Shown in pieces: positions 23,101 through 37,300 of a stretch of DNA of 64,000 bases. A program made the position numbers and the translations under genes. The notes beneath the pieces were generated by a model. The model was not told the origin of the DNA. It was given only the letters and a program-made list of their open reading frames with translations, and did not search any database. The stretch is from Posidonia oceanica. Lineage: Eukaryota > Streptophyta > Magnoliopsida > Alismatales > Posidoniaceae. Every line of letters starts with the position of its first letter. The first letter of the stretch is position 1. The stretch spans positions 123,647,001 through 123,711,000 of the forward strand of contig JAZBRS010000076.1 in NCBI GenBank assembly GCA_037176725.1. The letters are read 5' to 3'.

Positions 23101-26100
23101 CTATCATTGCTGGCGGTCCTGTCATGATAAGGCTTGTACTTATCATTCCTAACCACTTTCGGGTAATGTTAGGGCTTGCACCTATCATTCCTGGCGGTCC
23201 GTTCTTCATAAGGCTTGTACTTATAATTCCTGACATCTTCCGGGTCTTGTTAAGGCTTGCACCAATCATTCTTGGCGGTCTGGTCCTGAAAAGGATTGTA
23301 CTTATCATTCCTGACATCTTCCGGGTCTTGTTAGGGCTTGAACCTATCATTCCTGGCAGTTTGGTCTTGATAAGGCTCGTACTTATCATTCCTGACCTCT
23401 TCCTAGTCATGTTAGGGCTTCCACCTATCATTCCTGGGGGTCCGGTCTTGATTAGGCATGTACTAATCATTCCTGACCTCTTCTGGGTTTTGTTAGGGCT
23501 TGCACCAAACATTCCTGGCGTTCCGGTCTTGATAAGCTTGTACTCATCATTCCAGACCTCTTACTGGTCATGTTAGGGCTTGCACCTATCATTCCTGGCG
23601 GTGCAGTCTTCATAAGGCTTGTACTTATAATTCCTGACCTCTTCCGGGTCATGTTAGAGCTTGCACCTATCATTCCGGGCAGTCCATTCATGAAAATCTT
23701 GTACTTATCATTCCTGTCATCTTCCAGGTATTGTTAGGACTTGCACCAATCATTCTTGGCGGTCCCGTCTTCATATGGCTCGTTCTAATCATTCCTGACC
23801 TCTTCCTGGTCTTGTCAGGGCTTCCTCCTATCATTCCTGGGGGTCCGGTCTTGATACGGCAAGTACTTATCATTCCTGAACTCTTCCGGGGCATGTTGGG
23901 GCTTGCACCTATCATTCTTGGCAGTCTGGTCATGATAAGGCTTGTACTTATCATTCCTGACCACTTTCGGGTCATGTTAGGGCTTGCACCTATCATTCCT
24001 GGCGGTCCGGTCTTCATAAGGCTTGTACTTTTAGTTCCTGACCTCTTCCGAGTCTTGTTAGGGCTTGCACCTATCATCCCTGGCGGTCAGTTCATGAAAA
24101 GGCTTGTACTTATCCTTCCTGACCTCTTTCAGGCCTTGTTAGGGCTTGCAACTATAATTCCTAGCGGTCAAGTCTTGAAAAGCCTTGTACTTATAATTCC
24201 TGACCTCTTCCGGGTCTAGTAAGGGCTTGCACCTATCATTCCGGGCGGTCCGGTCTCGATAAGGCATGTACTTATCATTCCTGACCTATTCCGTGGCTTG
24301 TTTGGGCTTGCTCCAATCAATCCCGGCTGTCCGGTCTTGATAAGGCTTGTACTTATCATTCTTGAACTCTTCTAGGTCTTGTTAGGGCTTGCACCTATCA
24401 TTGCTGGCGGTCCTGTCATGATAAGGCTTGTACTTATCATTCCTAACCACTTTCGGGTAATGTTAGGGCTTGCACCTATCATTCCTGGCGGTCCGTTCTT
24501 CATAAGGCTTGTACTTATAAATCCTGACATCTTCCGGGTCTTGTTAAGGCTTGCACCAATCATTCTTGGCGGTCTGGTCCTGAAAAGGCTTGTACTTATC
24601 ATTCCTGACATCTTCCGGGTCTTGTTAGGGCTTGAACCTATCATTCCTGGCAGTTTGGTCTTGATAAGGCTCGTACTTATCATTCCTGACCTCTTCCTAG
24701 TCATGTTAGGGCTTCCACCTATCATTCCTGGGGGTCCAGTCTTGATTAGGCATGTACTAATCATTCCTGACCTCTTCTGGGTTTTGTTAGGGCTTGCACC
24801 AATCATTCCTGGCGTTCCGGTCTTGATAAGCTTGTACTCATCATTCCAGACCTCTTACTGGTCATGTTAGGGCTTGCACCTATCATTCCTGGCGGTGCAG
24901 TCTTCATAAGGCTTGTACTTATAATTCCTGACCTCTTCCGGGTCATGTTAGGGCTTGCACCTATCATTCCGGGCGGTCCATTCATGAAAATCATGTACTT
25001 ATCATTCCTGTCATCTTCCAGGTATTGTTAGGGCTTGCACCTATCATTCTTGGCGGTCCCGTCTTCATATGGCTCGTTCTAATCATTCCTGACCTCTTCC
25101 TGGTCTTGTCAGGGCTTCCACCTATCATTCCTGGGGGTCCGGTCTTGATAAGGCAAGTACTTATCATTCCTGAACTCTTCCGGGGAATGTTGGGGCTTGC
25201 ACCTATCATTCCTGGCAGTCCGGTCATGATAAGGCTTGTACTTATCATTCCTGACCACTTTCGGGTCATGTTAGGGCTTGCACCTATCATTCCTGGTGGT
25301 CCGGTCTTCATAAGGCTTGTACTTTTAGTTCCTGACCTCTTCCGAGTCTTGTTAGGGCTTGCACCTATCATCCCTGGCGGTCTGTTCATGAAAAGGCTTG
25401 TACTTATCCTTCCTGACCTCTTTCGGGCCTTGTTAGGGCTTGTAACTATAATTCCTAGCGGTCAAGTCTTGAAAAGCCTTGTACTTATAATTCCTGACAT
25501 CTTCCGGGTCTTGTTAGGGCTTGCACCTATCATTCCTGGCGGTCCGGTCTTGATAAGGCCTGTACTTATCAGTCCTGACCTCTTCCGTGGCTTGTTTGGG
25601 CTTGCTCCAATCAATCCTGGCTGTCCGGTCTTGATAAGGCTTGTATTTAACATTCTTGAACTCTTCTAGGTCTTGTTAGGACTTGCACCTATCGTTCCTG
25701 GCGGTCCGGTCATGATAAGGCTTGTACTTATCATTCCTAACCACTTTCGGGTAATGTTAGGGCTTGCACCTATCATTCCTGGCGGTCCGTTCTTCATAAG
25801 GCTTGTACTTATAATTCCTGACATCTTCCGGGTCTTGTTAAGGCTTGCACCAATCATTCTTGGCGGTCTGGTCCTGAAAAGGCTTGTACTTATCATTCCT
25901 GACATCTTCCGGGTCTTGTTAGGGCTTGAACCTATCATTCCTGGCAGTTTGGTCTTGATAAGGCTCGTACTTATCATTCCTGACCTCTTCCTAGTCATGT
26001 TAGGGCTTCCACCTATCATTCCTGGGGGTCCGGTCTTGATTAGGCATGTACTAATCATTGCTGACCTCTTCTGGGTTTTGTTTGGGCTTGCACCAATCAT

Positions 26101-28342
26101 TCCTGGCGTTCCGGTCTTGATAAGCTTGTACTCATCATTCCAGACCTCTTACTGGTCATGTTAGGGCTTGCACCTATCATTCCTGGCGGTGCAGTCTTCA
26201 TAAGGCTTGTACTTATAATTCCTGACCTCTTCCGGGTCATGTTAGGGCTTGCACCTATCATTCCGGGCGGTCCATTCTTGAAAATCTTGTACTTATCATT
26301 CCTGGCATCTTCCAGGTCTTGTTAGGGCTTGCACCTATCATTCTTGGCGGTCCCGTCTTCATATGGCTCGTTCTAATCATTCCTGACCTCTTCCTGGTCT
26401 TGTCAGGGCTTCCACCTATCATTCCTGGGGGTCCGGTCTTGATAAGGCAAGTACTTATCATTCCTGAACTCTTCCGGGGCATGTTGGGGCTTGCACCTAT
26501 CATTCCTGGCAGTCCGGTCATGATAAGGCTTGTACTTATCATTCCTGACCACTTTCGGGTCATGTTAGGGCTTGCCCCTATCATTCCTGGCGGTCCGGTC
26601 TTCATAAGGCTTGTACTTTTAGTTCCTGACCTCTTCCGGGTCTTGTTAGGGCTTGCACCTATCATCCCTGGCGGTCTGTTCATGAAAAGGCTTGTACTTA
26701 TCCTTCCTGACCTCTTTCGGGCCTTGTTAGGGCTTGCAACTATAATTCCTAGCGGTCAAGTCTTGAAAAGCCTTGTACTTATAATTCCTGACCTCTTCCG
26801 GGTCTAGTTAGGGCTTGCACCTATCATTCCTGGCGGTCCGGTCTTGGTAAGGCATGTACTTATCATTCCTGACCTCTTCCATGGCTTGTTTGGGCTTGCT
26901 CCAATCAATCCCGGCTGTCCGGTCTTGATAAGGCTTGTACTTATCATTCTTGAACTCTTCTAGGTCTTGTTAGGGCTTGCACCTATCATATCTGGCGGTC
27001 CTGTCATGATAAGGCTTGTAGTTATCATTCCTAACCACTTTCGGGTAATGTTAGGGCTTGCACCTATCATTCCTGGCGGTCCGTTCTTCATAAGGCTTGT
27101 ACTTATAAATCCTGACATCTTCCGGGTCTTGTTAAGGCTTGCACCAATCATTCTTGGCGGTCTGGTCCTGAAAAGGCTTGTACTTATCATTCCTGACATC
27201 TTCCGGGTCTTGTTAGGGCTTGAACCTATCATTCCTGGCAGTTTGGTCTTGATAAGGCTCGTACTTATCATTCCTGACCTCTTCCTAGTCATGTTAGGGC
27301 TTCCACCTATCATTCCTGGGGGTCCGGTCTTGATTAGGCATGTACTAATCATTCCTGACCTCTTCTGGGTTTTGTTAGGGCTTGCACCAATCATTCCTGG
27401 CGTTCCGGTCTTGATAAGCTTGTACTCATCATTCCAGACCTCTTACTGGTCATGTTAGGGCTTGCACCTGTCATTCCTGGCGGTGCAGTCTTCATAAGGC
27501 TTGTACTTATAATTCCTGACCTCTTCCGGGTCAAGTTCGGGCTTGCACCTATCATTCCGGGCGGTCCATTCATGAAAATCTTGTACTTATCATTCCTGTC
27601 ATCTTCCAGGTATTGTTAGGGCTTGCACCTATCATTCTTGGCGGTCCCGTCTTCATATGGCTCGTTCTAATCATTCCTGACCTCTTCCTGGTCTTGTCAG
27701 GGCTTCCACCTATCATTCCTGGGGGTCCAGTCTTGATAAGGCAAGTACTTATCATTCCTGAACTCTTCCGGGGCATGTTGGGGCTTGCACCTAGCATTCC
27801 TGGCAGTCCGGTCATGATAAGGCTTGTACTTATCATTCCTGACCACTTTCGGGTCATGTTAGGGCTTGCACCTATCATTCCTGGCGGTCCGGTCTTCATA
27901 AGGCTTGTACTTTTAGTTCCTGACCTCTTCCGAGTCTTGTTAGGGCTTGCACCTATCATCCCTGGCGGTCTGTTCATGAAAAGGCTTGTACTTATCCTTC
28001 CTGACCTCTTTCGGGCCTTGTTAGGGCTTGTAACTATAATTCCTAGCGGTCAAGTCTTGAAAAGCCTTGTACTTATAATTCCTGACATCTTTCGGGTCTT
28101 GTTAGGGCTTGCACCTATCATTCCTGGCGGTCCGGTCTTGATAAGGCATGTACTTATCAGTCCTGACCTCTTCCGTGGCTTGTTTGGGCTTGCTCCAATC
28201 AATCCTGGCTATCCGGTCTTGATAAGGCTTGTATTTATCATTCTTGAACTCTTCTAGGTCTTGTTAGGGCTTGCACCTATCATTCCTGGCGGTCCGGTCA
28301 TGATAAGGCTTGTACTTATCATTCCTAACCACTTTCGGGTAA
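20100..28342. repeat. H block 1: array of the 1294-bp, 16-unit HOR
   Basis: The start of each copy is fixed by GGTCTTGTTAGGGCTTGCAC after GAACTCTTCTA. Starts are at 20417, 21710, 23085, 24379, 25673, 26967 and 28261. Spacing is 1294 (16 x 81 - 2), except 1293 for the first (private 1-bp loss) and 1375 for the second (extra unit). The 2-bp shortfall comes from two fixed single-base losses per copy, at GATAAGCTTG and at GAAAATCTTG. The first of these creates a HindIII site (AAGCTT) at 20866, 22159, 23534, 24828, 26122 and 27416. The seventh copy is cut by the large junction near 28,343-28,358. Confidence 0.93.
21710..23084. repeat. 17-unit H variant (1375 bp), second copy of block 1
   Basis: Contains one extra 81-bp unit at about 22,935-23,015. 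This is a near copy of the unit at about 22,770-22,850: both have CAACTATAATTCCTAGCGG and AAAAGCCTTGTAC. The same extra unit occurs in the second H copy of the other two blocks (40966-42340 and 54544-55918), so it predates both large duplications. Confidence 0.9.
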
Positions 28343-31300
28343 TGTTAGGGCTTGCACCAATCATTCCTGGCGGTCTGGTCATGATAAGGCTTGTACTTTT
28401 CATTCCTGACCTCTTCCGTGTCTTGTTTGGGCTTGAACCAATCATTCCTGGCGATCCAGTCATGATAAGGCTTGTACATATCATTCTTGACCTCTTTTGG
28501 GTCTAGTTAGGGCATGCACCTATCATTCCTAGCAGTCCGGTCTTGATAAGGCTTGTACTTATCATTCAGGACCTCTTCTGGGTCCGATTTCGGCCTGCAC
28601 CTATCATTCGTGGCAGTCTAGTCTTGATATGGCTTGTACACATCATTCCTGTCCTCTTCTGGGTCGTGTTAGGGCTTGCACCTATCAATCCTCGCGGTCC
28701 GGTCTTGTTAAGGCTTGTACTTATCGTTCCAGACCTCTTCCGGGTCTTGTTAGGGCTTGCACCTATCATTCCTGGCGGTCTGGTCTTGATAAAGCTTGTA
28801 CTTATCATTCCTGACCTCTTTCGGGTCTTGTTAGGGCTTGCACCTATAATTCCCAGCAGTCAGGTCTTGATAAGGCTTGTACTTATAATTCCTGACCTCT
28901 ACCGGGTCTTGTAAGGGCTTGCACCTATCATTCCTAGTCGTCCGGTCGTGATAAGGCTTGTACTTATCGTTCCTGACCTCCTCCGAGGCATGTTTGGGCT
29001 TGCACCAAACAATCCTGGCTGTCCGATCTTGAAAAGGCATGTACCTATCTTTCCTGAACTCTTTCGGGTCTTGTTAGGGCTTGCTCCTAACATTCATGGC
29101 GGTCTGGTCATGATAAGGCTTGTACTTATCATTCCTGACCACTTTCGGGTCATGTTAGGGCTTGCACCTATCATTTCTGGCGGTCCGGTCTTCATAAGGC
29201 TTGTACTTATAATTCCGGACCTCTTCCGGGTCTGGTTAGGGCTTGCACCTATCATTCCGGGCAGTCCGGTCATGAAAAGGCGTGTACTTATCGTTTCTGA
29301 CATCTTCCGGGTCTTGTTAGGGCTTGCACCTATCATTCCTAGCGGTCCGATCTTCATAAGACTCGTTCTTAACATTCCTGACCTCTTCAGGTCTTGTTAG
29401 GGCTTCCACCTATCATTCCTGGGTGTCCGGTCATGATAAGGCTTGTACTTATCATTCCTGAACTCTTACGGGTCTTGTTAGGGCTTGCACCTATCTGTAC
29501 TGGCGGTCCGGTCATGATAAGGGTTGTACTTATTCTTCCTGACCACTTTTGGGTCATGTTAGGGCTTGCACCTATTATTCCTGGCGGTCCGGTCATCATA
29601 AGGCTTGTACTTATAATTCCTGACCTCTTCCAGGTCTTGTTAGGGCTTGCTCCTATCATTCCTGGCGGTTCGGTCATGATAAGGCTTGTACTTATCATTC
29701 CTGACCACTTTCGGGTCATGTTAGGTTTTGCACCTATCATTCCTGGCGGTCCGGTCTTCATAAGGCTTGTACTTATAATTCCTGACCTCTTCCGGGTCTG
29801 GTTAGGGCTTGCACCAATCATTCCTGGCGGTCCGGTCTTGATAAGTCTCGTACTTATCATTCCTTACCTCTTCAGGGTCTTCTTATGGCTTGCACCTATC
29901 GTTCCTGGTGGTCCGGTCTTGATAAGGCTCGTACTTATCATTCCTGACCTCTTCCTGGTCTTGTTAGGGCTTCCACCTATCATTCTTGGGGGTCCGGTCA
30001 TGATATGGCTTGTACTTATCATTCCTGACCTCTTCTGGGTTTTGTTAGGGCTTGCACCAACCATTCCTGGTGGTCCGGTCTTGATTAGGCATGTACGTAT
30101 CATTTCTGACCTCTTCCGGGTCGTGTTAGGGCTTGCACCTATCATTCCTGGCGGTCTGATCTTGATTAGGCTTGTACTTATCGTTCCCGACCTCTTCCAT
30201 GTCTTGTTAGGGCTTGCACCAATCATTCCTGGTGGTCCAGTATTGATAAGGCTTGTACTAGTCAATCTTGACCACTTCCGGGTCTTGTCAGAGCTTGCAG
30301 CTATCTTTCCTAGCGGTCAGGTAATGATAAGGCTTGTACTTAACAATCCTGACGTCTTCCTGGTCTTGTTAGGGCTTGCACCTATCATTCCAGGTCGTCC
30401 TGTCTTGATAAGGCATGTACTTATCATTCTAGACCGCTTCCGGGTCTAGTTAGGGCATGCACCTTTCATTCCTGGTGGTCCGATCACCATAGGGCTTGCA
30501 CTTATCATTTCGGACCTCTTCCGGGTAAAGTTCGGGCATGCACCTATCAATCCTAGCGGTCTGGTCTTGATAAGGCTTCTACATATCATTCCTGACCTCT
30601 TCGGGTCTTGTTTGCGCTTGCACCAATCATTCCATGCGGTTCGGTCTTGAAAAGTCTTGTACTTATCATTCGTGACCTCTTCCAGGTCTTGTTAGGGCTT
30701 GCACCTGTCATTCCTGGCGGTCCAGTCTTGATAAGGCATGTACTTTACAATCCTGACCTCTTCCAGGTCTTTTTAGGGCTTACGACTATCATTCCTGGCG
30801 GTCCGGTCTTGATAAGGCTTGTACTTATCATTCATGACCACTTCCGGGTCTTCTTGAGGCTTGCACCTATCATTCCAGGTGGTCCGGTCTTCATATGGCT
30901 TGTACTTATCTTTCCAGTCCTCTTCCGGGTCTTGTTAGGGCTTGCACCTATCATTCCTGGCGGTCCGGTCACGATAAGGCTTGTTCAAATCATTCCTGAC
31001 CTCTTCCGTATCTTGTTAGGGCTTGCACTTATCATTCCTGGTGGTCCGGTCTTGCTAAGGCGCGTACCAATCATTCCTAACCTCTTCCAAGTCTTGTTTG
31101 GACTTGCACTAGTCATTCATGGCGGTCCATTCTTGATCAGGCTAGTACTTATCATTCCTGACCTCTTCCGGGTCTTGTTAGGGCTTGAACCAATCATTCC
31201 TGGCGGTCCGCTCTTGATAAGGCACGTACATATCATTCCTGACCTCTTCCAGGTCTTGTTAGGGCTTGAACCAATCATTCTTGGCGGTCCGGTCATGATA

Positions 31301-34300
31301 AGGCTCGTACATATCATTCCTGACCTCTTCCGGGTCTTGTTAGGGCTGGCACCTATCATTCCAGGCGGTCCAGTCTTGATAAGGCTCGTTCTTATCATTC
31401 CTGACCTCTACCGGGTCTTCTAAGGGCTTGCACCTTTCATTCCTGGCGGTCCGGTCTTGATAAGGCTCGTACCTACCATTCCTGACCTCTTCCAGGTCTT
31501 AATAGGGCGTGCACCAATCATTCCTGGTGGACCATGCTTGTTGAGGCTTGTACTTATCATTCCAAACCTCTTCCGGGTCTTGTTAGGGCTTGAACCAATC
31601 AATCCTAGCGGTCCGGTCATGATAAGGCTCGTACATATCACTCCTGACCTCTTCTGGTTCTGGTTAGGGCTGGCACCTATCATTCCTGGTGGTCCGGTCG
31701 TGATAAGGCTCGTTCTTATCATTCCTGACCTCTTCCTAGTCATGTTAGAGCTTCCACCTATCATTCCTGGGGGTCCGGTCATGATAAGGCTTGTACTTAT
31801 CATTCCTGACCTCTTTCGGGTTATGTTAAGGCTTGCACCTATCATTCCTGGCGGTCCGATCATGATAATGCTTGTACTTATCATTCCTGACCTCTTCCGT
31901 GTCATGTTTGGGCTTGAACCAATCATTCCTGGCGGTCTGATCATGATATGGCTCGAACATATCGTTCCTGACCTCCTTCGGGTCTTGTTAGGGCTGGCAC
32001 CTATCTTTCAAGGCGGTCCGGTCTCGATAAGGCTCGTACATATCATTCCTGACCTCTACCGGGTCTTGTTAGGGCTTGCACCTAACATTCATGGCGGTCT
32101 GGTCTTCATAAGGCTTGTACTTATCATTTCGGACCTCTTTCGGGTCTTCTTATGGCTTCCACCTATCATTCCTGGCGGTCCGGTCATGATAAGGCTTCTA
32201 CTTATCATTCAAGACCTCTTCTGGGTCCCGTTAGGGCCTACACCTATCATTCGTGATGGTCTAGTCTTGATAAGGCTTGTACTCTTCATTCTTGTCCTCT
32301 TCCGGGTCTTGTTAGGGCTTGCACCTATCAATCCTCGCGATCCGGTCTTGATAAGGCTTATACTTTCCGTTCCTGACCACTCCCGGGACATGTTAGGGCT
32401 TGCACCTATCATTCCTGGCGGTCTGGTCTTGATAAGGCTTGTACTTATCCTTCCTAACCTCTTTCGGGTCTTATTAAGGCATGCACCTATAATTCCTAGC
32501 GGTTAGGTCTTGATAAGGCTTGTACTTATAATTCCTGACCTCTTCTGGGTCTTGTTAGGGCTGGCACCTATCATTCCTGGCGGTCCGGTCATGATAAGGC
32601 TTGTACTTATCGTTCCTGACCACTTCCAAGGCTTGTTTGGGCTAGCCCCAATCAATCCAGGCAGTCCGGTCATGATAGGGCATGTACTTATCATTCTTGA
32701 ACTCTTCTGGGTCTTGTTAGGGCTTGCACCTATCTTTCCTGGCGGTCCGGTCATGACAAGGCTTGTACTTATCATTCCTGACCACTTTCGGGTCATGTTA
32801 GGGCTTGCACCTATCATTCCTAGCGGTCTGGTCTTCATAAGGCTTGTACTTATCATTCCTGACCTCTTCTGGGTCTTGTTAGGGCTTGCACCTATCATTC
32901 CAGGCGGTCCGGTCATGGAATGGCTTGTACTAATCATTCCTGACTTCTTCCGGGTCGTGTTAGGGCATGCACCTATCATTCCTAGCGGTCCGGTCTTCAT
33001 AAGACTCGTTCTTATCGTTCCTGACCTCTTCCTGGTCTTGTTAGGGCTTCCACCTATCATTCCTGGGAGTCCGGTCATGATGAGGCTTGTACTTATCTTT
33101 CCTGAACACTTCTCGGTCTTGTTAGGGCTTACACCAGTCATTCCTGGCGGTCTGTCATGATAAGGCTTGTACTTATCATTCCTGACCACTTTCGGGTCAT
33201 GTTAGGGCTCGCACCTATCATTCCTGGTGGTCCAGTCTTCGTAAGGCTTGTATTTAGAATTCCTGACCTCTTCCGGGTCTTATTTGGGCTTGCACCAATC
33301 ATTCCGAGCGGTCCGGACATGAAAATTCTTGTACTTATCATTCCTGATATCTTCCGGGTCTTGTTTGGGCTTGCACCTATCACTCCTGGCGGTCTGGTCT
33401 TCATAAGGCTCGTTCTTGCCATTCCTGACCTCTTCCTGGTCTTGTCAGGGCTTCCACCTACCATTCCTGGTGGTCCGATCTTGATTAGGCATGTACTTAT
33501 CATTCCTGAACTCTTCCGGGTCTTGTTAGGGCTTGCACCTATCATTCCTGGCGGTCCGGTCATGATATGGCTTCAACTTATCATTCCTGACCACTTTCGG
33601 GTCATGTTAGGGCTTGCACCTATCATTCCTGGCGGTCCGGTCTTCATAGGGCTTGTACTTATAATTCCTGACCTCTTCCGGGTCTTGTTAGGGCTTGCAC
33701 CTATCATTCCAGGCGGTCTGGTCAAGAAAAGGCTTGTACTTATCATTCCTGACATCTTCAGGGTCTTGTTAGGGCTTGCACCTATCATTCCTGGCGGTTT
33801 GGTCTTGATAAGGCTCGTACTTATCATTCCTGACCACTTCCTGGTCTTGTTAGGGCTTCCACCTATCAGTCCTGGGGGTCCTGTCTTGATTAGGCATGTA
33901 CTAATCATTCCTGACCTCTTCCGGGTTTTGTTAGGGCTTGCACCAATCAATCCTGGCGTTCCGGTCTTGATAAGCTTGTACTCAACATTCCTGACCTCTT
34001 CCGGGTCTCGTTAGGGCTTGCACCTATCATTCCAGGCGGTCCGGTCTTGATTTGGCTTGTACATATCATGCCAGACCTCTTTGGGTCATGTTAGGGCTTG
34101 CACCTATCATTCTTGGCGGTCCGGTCTCGATAAGGCTTGTACATATCATTCCTGACCTCTACTTTGTCATGTTAGGGCTTGCACCTATCGTTCCTAGCGG
34201 TCCAGTCTTGATAAGGCTTGTACTTATCGTTCCCGACCTCTTCCTTGTCTAGTTAGGGCTTGCACCTATCATTCCTAGTGGTTCGGTCTTGATAAGGCTT

Positions 34301-37300
34301 GTACATGTCATTCCTGACCACATTCGGGTCTTGTCAGAGCTTGCACCTATCTTTCCCAGCGGTCCGGTATTGATAAGGCTTGTACTTATCAATCCTAACC
34401 TCTTCCTGGTCTTGTTAGGGCTTGCACCTATCATTCCTGGCAGTCCGGTCTTGATAAGGCTTGTACTTATCATTCAGGACCTCTTCTGGATCCTGTTAGG
34501 GCCTGCACCTATCATTCGTGGCGGTCTAATCTTGATAAGGCTTGTACACATCATTCCTTTTCTCTTCCGGGTCTTGTTAGGGCTTGCACCTATCAATCCT
34601 CGCGGTCCGGTCATGATAAGGCTTGTACTTATCGTTCCTGACCACTTCTAGGTCTTGTTAGGGCTTCCACCTATCATTCTTGGGGGTCTGGTCTTGATAA
34701 GGCTTGTACTTATCATTCCTGACCTCTTTCGGGTCTTGTTAGGGTTTGCACCAATCATTTTAAGCGGTTCGGTCTTTGAAAAGGCTTGTACTGATCATTC
34801 CTGACTTCTTCCAGGTCTTGTTAGGGCTTGCACCTATTATTCCTGGCGGTCTGGTCTTGATAAGGCATGTACTTTACAATCCTGACCTGTTCCAGGTCTT
34901 TTTAGGGCTTACGGCTATCATTCCTAGCGGTCCGGTCATGTTAAGGCTCGAACATAGCATTCCTGACCTCTTCGGGTCTTGTTAGGGCTTGCACCTATCA
35001 TTCCAGGCAGTCCAGTCTTGATAAGGCACGTACTAATCATTCCTAACCTGTACCTGGTCATGTTAGGGGTTGCACCTAACATTCCTGGCGTTCCGGTCTT
35101 CAAAAGGCAAGTACTAATCATTTCGGACCTCTTTCGGGTCTTGTTAGGGCTTGCACCTATCATTCCAGGCGGTCCGGTCATGATAAGGCTCGTACCTACC
35201 ATTCTGAACCTCTTCCAGGTCCTGTAAGGGCTTGCACCAATCATTCCTAATGGGCCATTCTTGATCAGGCTTGTACTATTCATTTCGAAACTCTACCGGG
35301 TCTTGTTAGGGCATGAACCAACCACTCCTGGCGGTCCGGTCATGATAAGGCTCGTACATATCCTTCCTGACCTCTTCCTGGTCTTGTTAGGGCTGGCACC
35401 TATCATTCCCGGCTGTCCGGTCTTGATAAGGCGCGTTCTTATCAGTCCTGACCTCTTCCTGGTCATGTTAGGGCTTCCACCTATCATTCCTAGGGGTCCG
35501 GTCATGATAAGGCTTGTACTTATCATTCCTGACCACTTCCGGGTTATGTTAGGGCTTGCACCAATCATTACTGGCGGTCCGGTCTTGATATGGCATGTTC
35601 TTATCATTCCTGATCACTTCCGTGGCTTGTTTGGGCTTAAACCAATCATTCCTGGCGGCCCGGTCATGGTAAGGCTCGAACATATCATTCCTGACCTCTT
35701 TCGGGTCATGTTAGGGCTTGCACCTATCATTCCAGGCGGTCCAGTCTTGACAAGGCTCGTACTTATCATTCCTGACCTCTACCGGGTCTTGTTAGCACTT
35801 GCACCTGTCATTCCAGGCGATCCTGTCTTGATAAGGCTTGTACTTATCATTCCAGACCTCTTCCTGGTCTTGTTAGGGCTTGCACCTATCATTCCGGGCG
35901 GTCCGGTCTTGATAAGGCTTGTACTTATCATTCAGGACCTCATCTGGGTCTTGTTAGGGCCTGCACCTATCATTGTGGCGGTCTAGTCTTGATAAGGCTT
36001 GTACTCATCATTCCTGTCCGCTTCCGGGTCTTGTTAGGGCTTGCACCTACCATTCCTCGGGGTCCGGTAATGACAAGGCTTGTACTTATCGTTCCTGACC
36101 TCTTTCGGGTCTTGTTAGGGCTTGCAACTATAATTCCTAGCTGTCAGGTCTTGATAAGGCTTGTACTTATAATTCCTGACCTCTTCTGGGTCTTGTTAGG
36201 GCTTGCACCTATCATTCCTGGCGGTCTGGTCTTGATAAGGCATGTACTTATCATTCATGACCTCTTCTGAGGCTTGTTTGGGCTTGCACCAATCAATCCT
36301 GGCCGTCCGGTCTAGATAAGGCTTGTACTTATCATTCCTGAACTCTTCCAGGTCTTGTTAGGGCTTGCACCTATCATTCCTGGCGGTCCAGTCATGATAA
36401 GGCTTGTACCTATCATTCCTGACCACTTTCGGGTCATGTTAGGGCTTGCACCTATCATTCCTGGTGGTCCGGTATTCATAAGGCTTGTACTTATAATTCC
36501 TGACCTCCTCCGGGTCTTGTTAGGGCATGCACCAATCATTTTGGGCGGTCCGGTCATGAAAAGGCTTGTACTTATCATTCCTGACATCTTTCGGGTCTTG
36601 TTGGGGCTTGCACCTATCATTCCTGGCGGTTCGGTCTTGATAAGGCTCGTACTTATCATTCCTGACCTCTTCCTGGTCTTGTTAGGGCTTCCACCTATCA
36701 TTCCTGGAGGTCCGGTCTTGATTAGGCATGTACTAATCATTCCTGACCTCTTCTGGGTTTTGTTAGGGCTTGCACCAATCATTCCTGGCGTTCCGGTCTT
36801 GATAAGCTTGTACTCATCATTCCAGACCTCTTCTGGGTCTTGTTAGGGCTTGCTCCTATCATTCCTGGCGGTCCAGTCTTCATAAGGCTTGTACTTATAA
36901 TTCCTGACCTCTTCCGAGTCATGTTAGGGCTTGCACCTATCATTTCGGGCGGTCCATTCATGAAAATCTTGTACTTATCATTGCTGACATCTTCCGGGTC
37001 TTGTTTGGGCTTGCACCTATCATTCATGGCGGTCCCGTCGTCGTAAGGCTTGTACATATCATTCCTGACCTCTACCGGGTCGTGTTAGGGCTTGCACCTA
37101 TCATTCCTAGCGGTCTGGTCTTGATAAGGCAGGCACTTGTCGTTCCTGACTTCTTCCGGGTCTTGTTAGGGCTTGCACCAATCTTTCCTGGTGGTCCGGT
37201 CATGATAAGGCTCGTACTTATCATTCCTAACCTCTTCCGGGTCTTGTTTGGGCTTGCACCTATCATTCCTAGCGGTCCAGTCTTGTTAAAGCTTGTACTT

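Larger units (their letters stand above)
9173..28342. repeat. Large tandem segment, copy 1 (19,170 bp)
   Basis: Everything from about 9.18 kb to 28.34 kb recurs 19,170-19,256 bp to the right in the same order. The offset is 19,170 up to about 16.7 kb, then 19,251 (copy 1 lacks one 81-bp unit near 16,710), 19,255 after a 4-bp loss near 17,760 (GGGCACC for GGGCTTGCACC), and 19,256 after a 1-bp loss near 20,925. Over 10224-11279 against 29394-30449 I see only about four substitutions. Contents: irregular units (9.2-12.3 kb), 3.2-3.7 kb HORs (12.3-20.1 kb), and an H block (20.1-28.34 kb). Confidence 0.9.
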
